Source: Morella rubra (lineage: Eukaryota > Streptophyta > Magnoliopsida > Fagales > Myricaceae). Taken from it: DNA of 64,000 nt. The stretch covers positions 9,166,146 to 9,230,145 of the forward strand of contig CM025854.1 in assembly GCA_003952965.2 (NCBI GenBank). Reading direction: 5' to 3'. The notes beneath the pieces were generated by a model. That model searched no databases, was not told the origin of the DNA, and saw nothing but the letters and a program-made list of their open reading frames with translations. Each line of letters opens with the position of its first letter. Positions within the stretch are counted from its first letter, which is position 1. The position numbers and the translations under genes were made by a program. Shown piece after piece: positions 63,001-64,000 of this stretch.

Positions 63001-63169
63001 AATCGCCATAAATGCAAATCCAATCAACATTAATTTTATCATTTTTTATTATCATTTGAATATGACATGTTATCCGTTCCAATGATTATTTGACAGTTTA
63101 GAAATAAAATGTTGGTTAAGGAACGGTTTCAGACGGTTTTTCTTTCTAATTGTTCGAACATTCGAATAT

Positions 63170-63980
63170 TAGAACCCCCGAGCCTCATTTCCTCACATTC
63201 TCACCTCCTCTCTCAAACTCTCTCTCAATCTCCATTGCCATTTTTAGTCTGTGGATTTCATCATTCCTACTTCTACACACTCCAGGTACGTTTTGTATGC
63301 ATTTTAACCGATTAAAATGTGTTTTATAAAGCTTTTTTGGTTTGATTTTGTGTAATGAATTTGGACTTGAATATATATGTTAAAAACTTGCAAAATATCA
63401 TTCATGTTGATGAATGTGTGTGTTTGTACTTAGTATAGGATTGTTTGTTGTTGATTTTAACGTAGAAAAGTAGAGATTTGGAGAGTTTGAAAATGGTCAT
63501 TTTTGTGTTAGAGTGTTTGAACGATAATGTTATTGTTCGAACGAAATTGTCTTAATGATTGATTTAACTTTTATGTTCAAAAGGTTAATGTCCGTTCAAT
63601 GTTTTGTTTTGTTTTCGTTCAAAAGTTTAACTTCCAATCAATATGTTATTTTCGTTACATGTTCGTTCAATGGTTATATAGTAGTGTCCCCTCTAAATCC
63701 ATTCGATGATTTAGTTTAATTATCTGTTTGATACTTTATATTCCGTTTGATATTTTTGATTTCTGTCCTATGATCATTCGAACATTATAGTTGATTCTTT
63801 TTATGTTGTTTTTTACCATTCTAACAGTTTTTTTTTTTTTTTTCAGATTAACTTAAAATGGCAAAACGCGCACAAACTGCACCTCAGACTTCAGCTAAAA
63901 GGCAAGCGCTTATGTTTGAATGCATAGTTGTGGCAGAGAGGTTGGTTTGCACATACGACTTCTCGGAGTTTCAGTTCTAG
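63170..63980 (+). mobile_element. Element with CT-rich leader, intron and short ORF
   Basis: A pyrimidine-rich leader (63,175-63,284) ends at a CCAG|GTACGT donor. An AT-rich intron of about 560 bp contains repeated GTTCGAACGA/CGTTCAATG motifs and ends in a poly-T run plus TTTCAG at 63,841-63,846. An ATG at 63,858 opens 40 codons (MAKRAQTAPQTSAKRQALMF..., TAG at 63,978). Layout matches the element at 15,680-16,220, suggesting one transposon family. The sequence runs on past the window and its noisy mirror lies at 43,960-45,300. The stop may be a mutation or an error. Confidence 0.4.
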
Positions 63981-64000
63981 GGTTGCACCATCGACCAAAT

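Larger units (their letters stand above)
54368..63014. repeat. Inverted duplication 2, right arm
   Basis: About 8.65 kb, mirror copy of 45,344-54,085. Clean mirror identity ends at 63,014, where AATCGCCATAAATG (63,001-63,014) is followed by unmatched bases; weaker mirror similarity continues to the window end. Confidence 0.97.

Noticed and set aside
45344..63014. Whole palindrome as a giant foldback transposon with 8.7 kb terminal inverted repeats
   Set aside because: The arms hold an ordinary host kinase gene, mirror similarity continues beyond both clean edges, and there is no target duplication at 45,344/63,014.

Overview
The window is nuclear DNA of a eudicot plant, probably a woody species; I cannot name it. 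Supporting signs are the AT-rich intergenic sequence, GT-AG introns, a TIR-NBS-LRR resistance gene relic, Ty3/gypsy chromovirus remnants, hAT and Mutator-type DNA transposons, a plant DCD-domain exon, a cytosolic ribosomal protein eL32 gene and an RLCK-type protein kinase. Only the kinase, present as two mirror-image copies, reads as an intact gene.

Layout. 1-8.28 kb holds no confident gene. It contains a promoter-like block (copy A) broken by a Mutator-type MITE, and possible decayed exons at 7.0-8.25 kb. 8.28-11.2 kb holds an orphan hAT end, a tandem repeat and a minus-strand TIR-NBS-LRR pseudogene. 11.77-14.5 kb is copy B of the block, broken by a hAT element that carries a DCD-domain exon. 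14.8-24.2 kb is nested transposon sequence: two unclassified elements with small ORFs, then a gypsy integrase relic with a long LTR.

Two giant inverted duplications dominate. The first has arms at 12,361-24,197 and 24,465-36,125 with a 267 bp spacer; its right arm ends exactly at a 1,000-N gap (36,126-37,125). The second has arms at 45,344-54,085 and 54,368-63,014 with a 282 bp spacer, and each arm carries the complete six-exon kinase gene, with identical predicted 398-residue proteins. The mirror symmetry of the second continues outward: 43.96-45.34 kb is an insertion-riddled mirror copy of 63.0-64.0 kb. The tail of the nearby eL32 gene shows the same kind of small insertions. I therefore think at least the second palindrome, and probably both, are assembly or read fold-backs rather than chromosome structure, though real inverted duplication cannot be excluded from sequence alone.

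The best-supported biological findings are the hAT element with an 8 bp target duplication carrying a DCD exon, the MITE with a perfect 9 bp target duplication and an empty site 10 kb away, and a small tandemly repeated reading frame in the gypsy LTR that ends in a SUMO-interaction-like motif. I found no CRISPR array, rRNA or tRNA gene, or obviously new defence or metabolic system.
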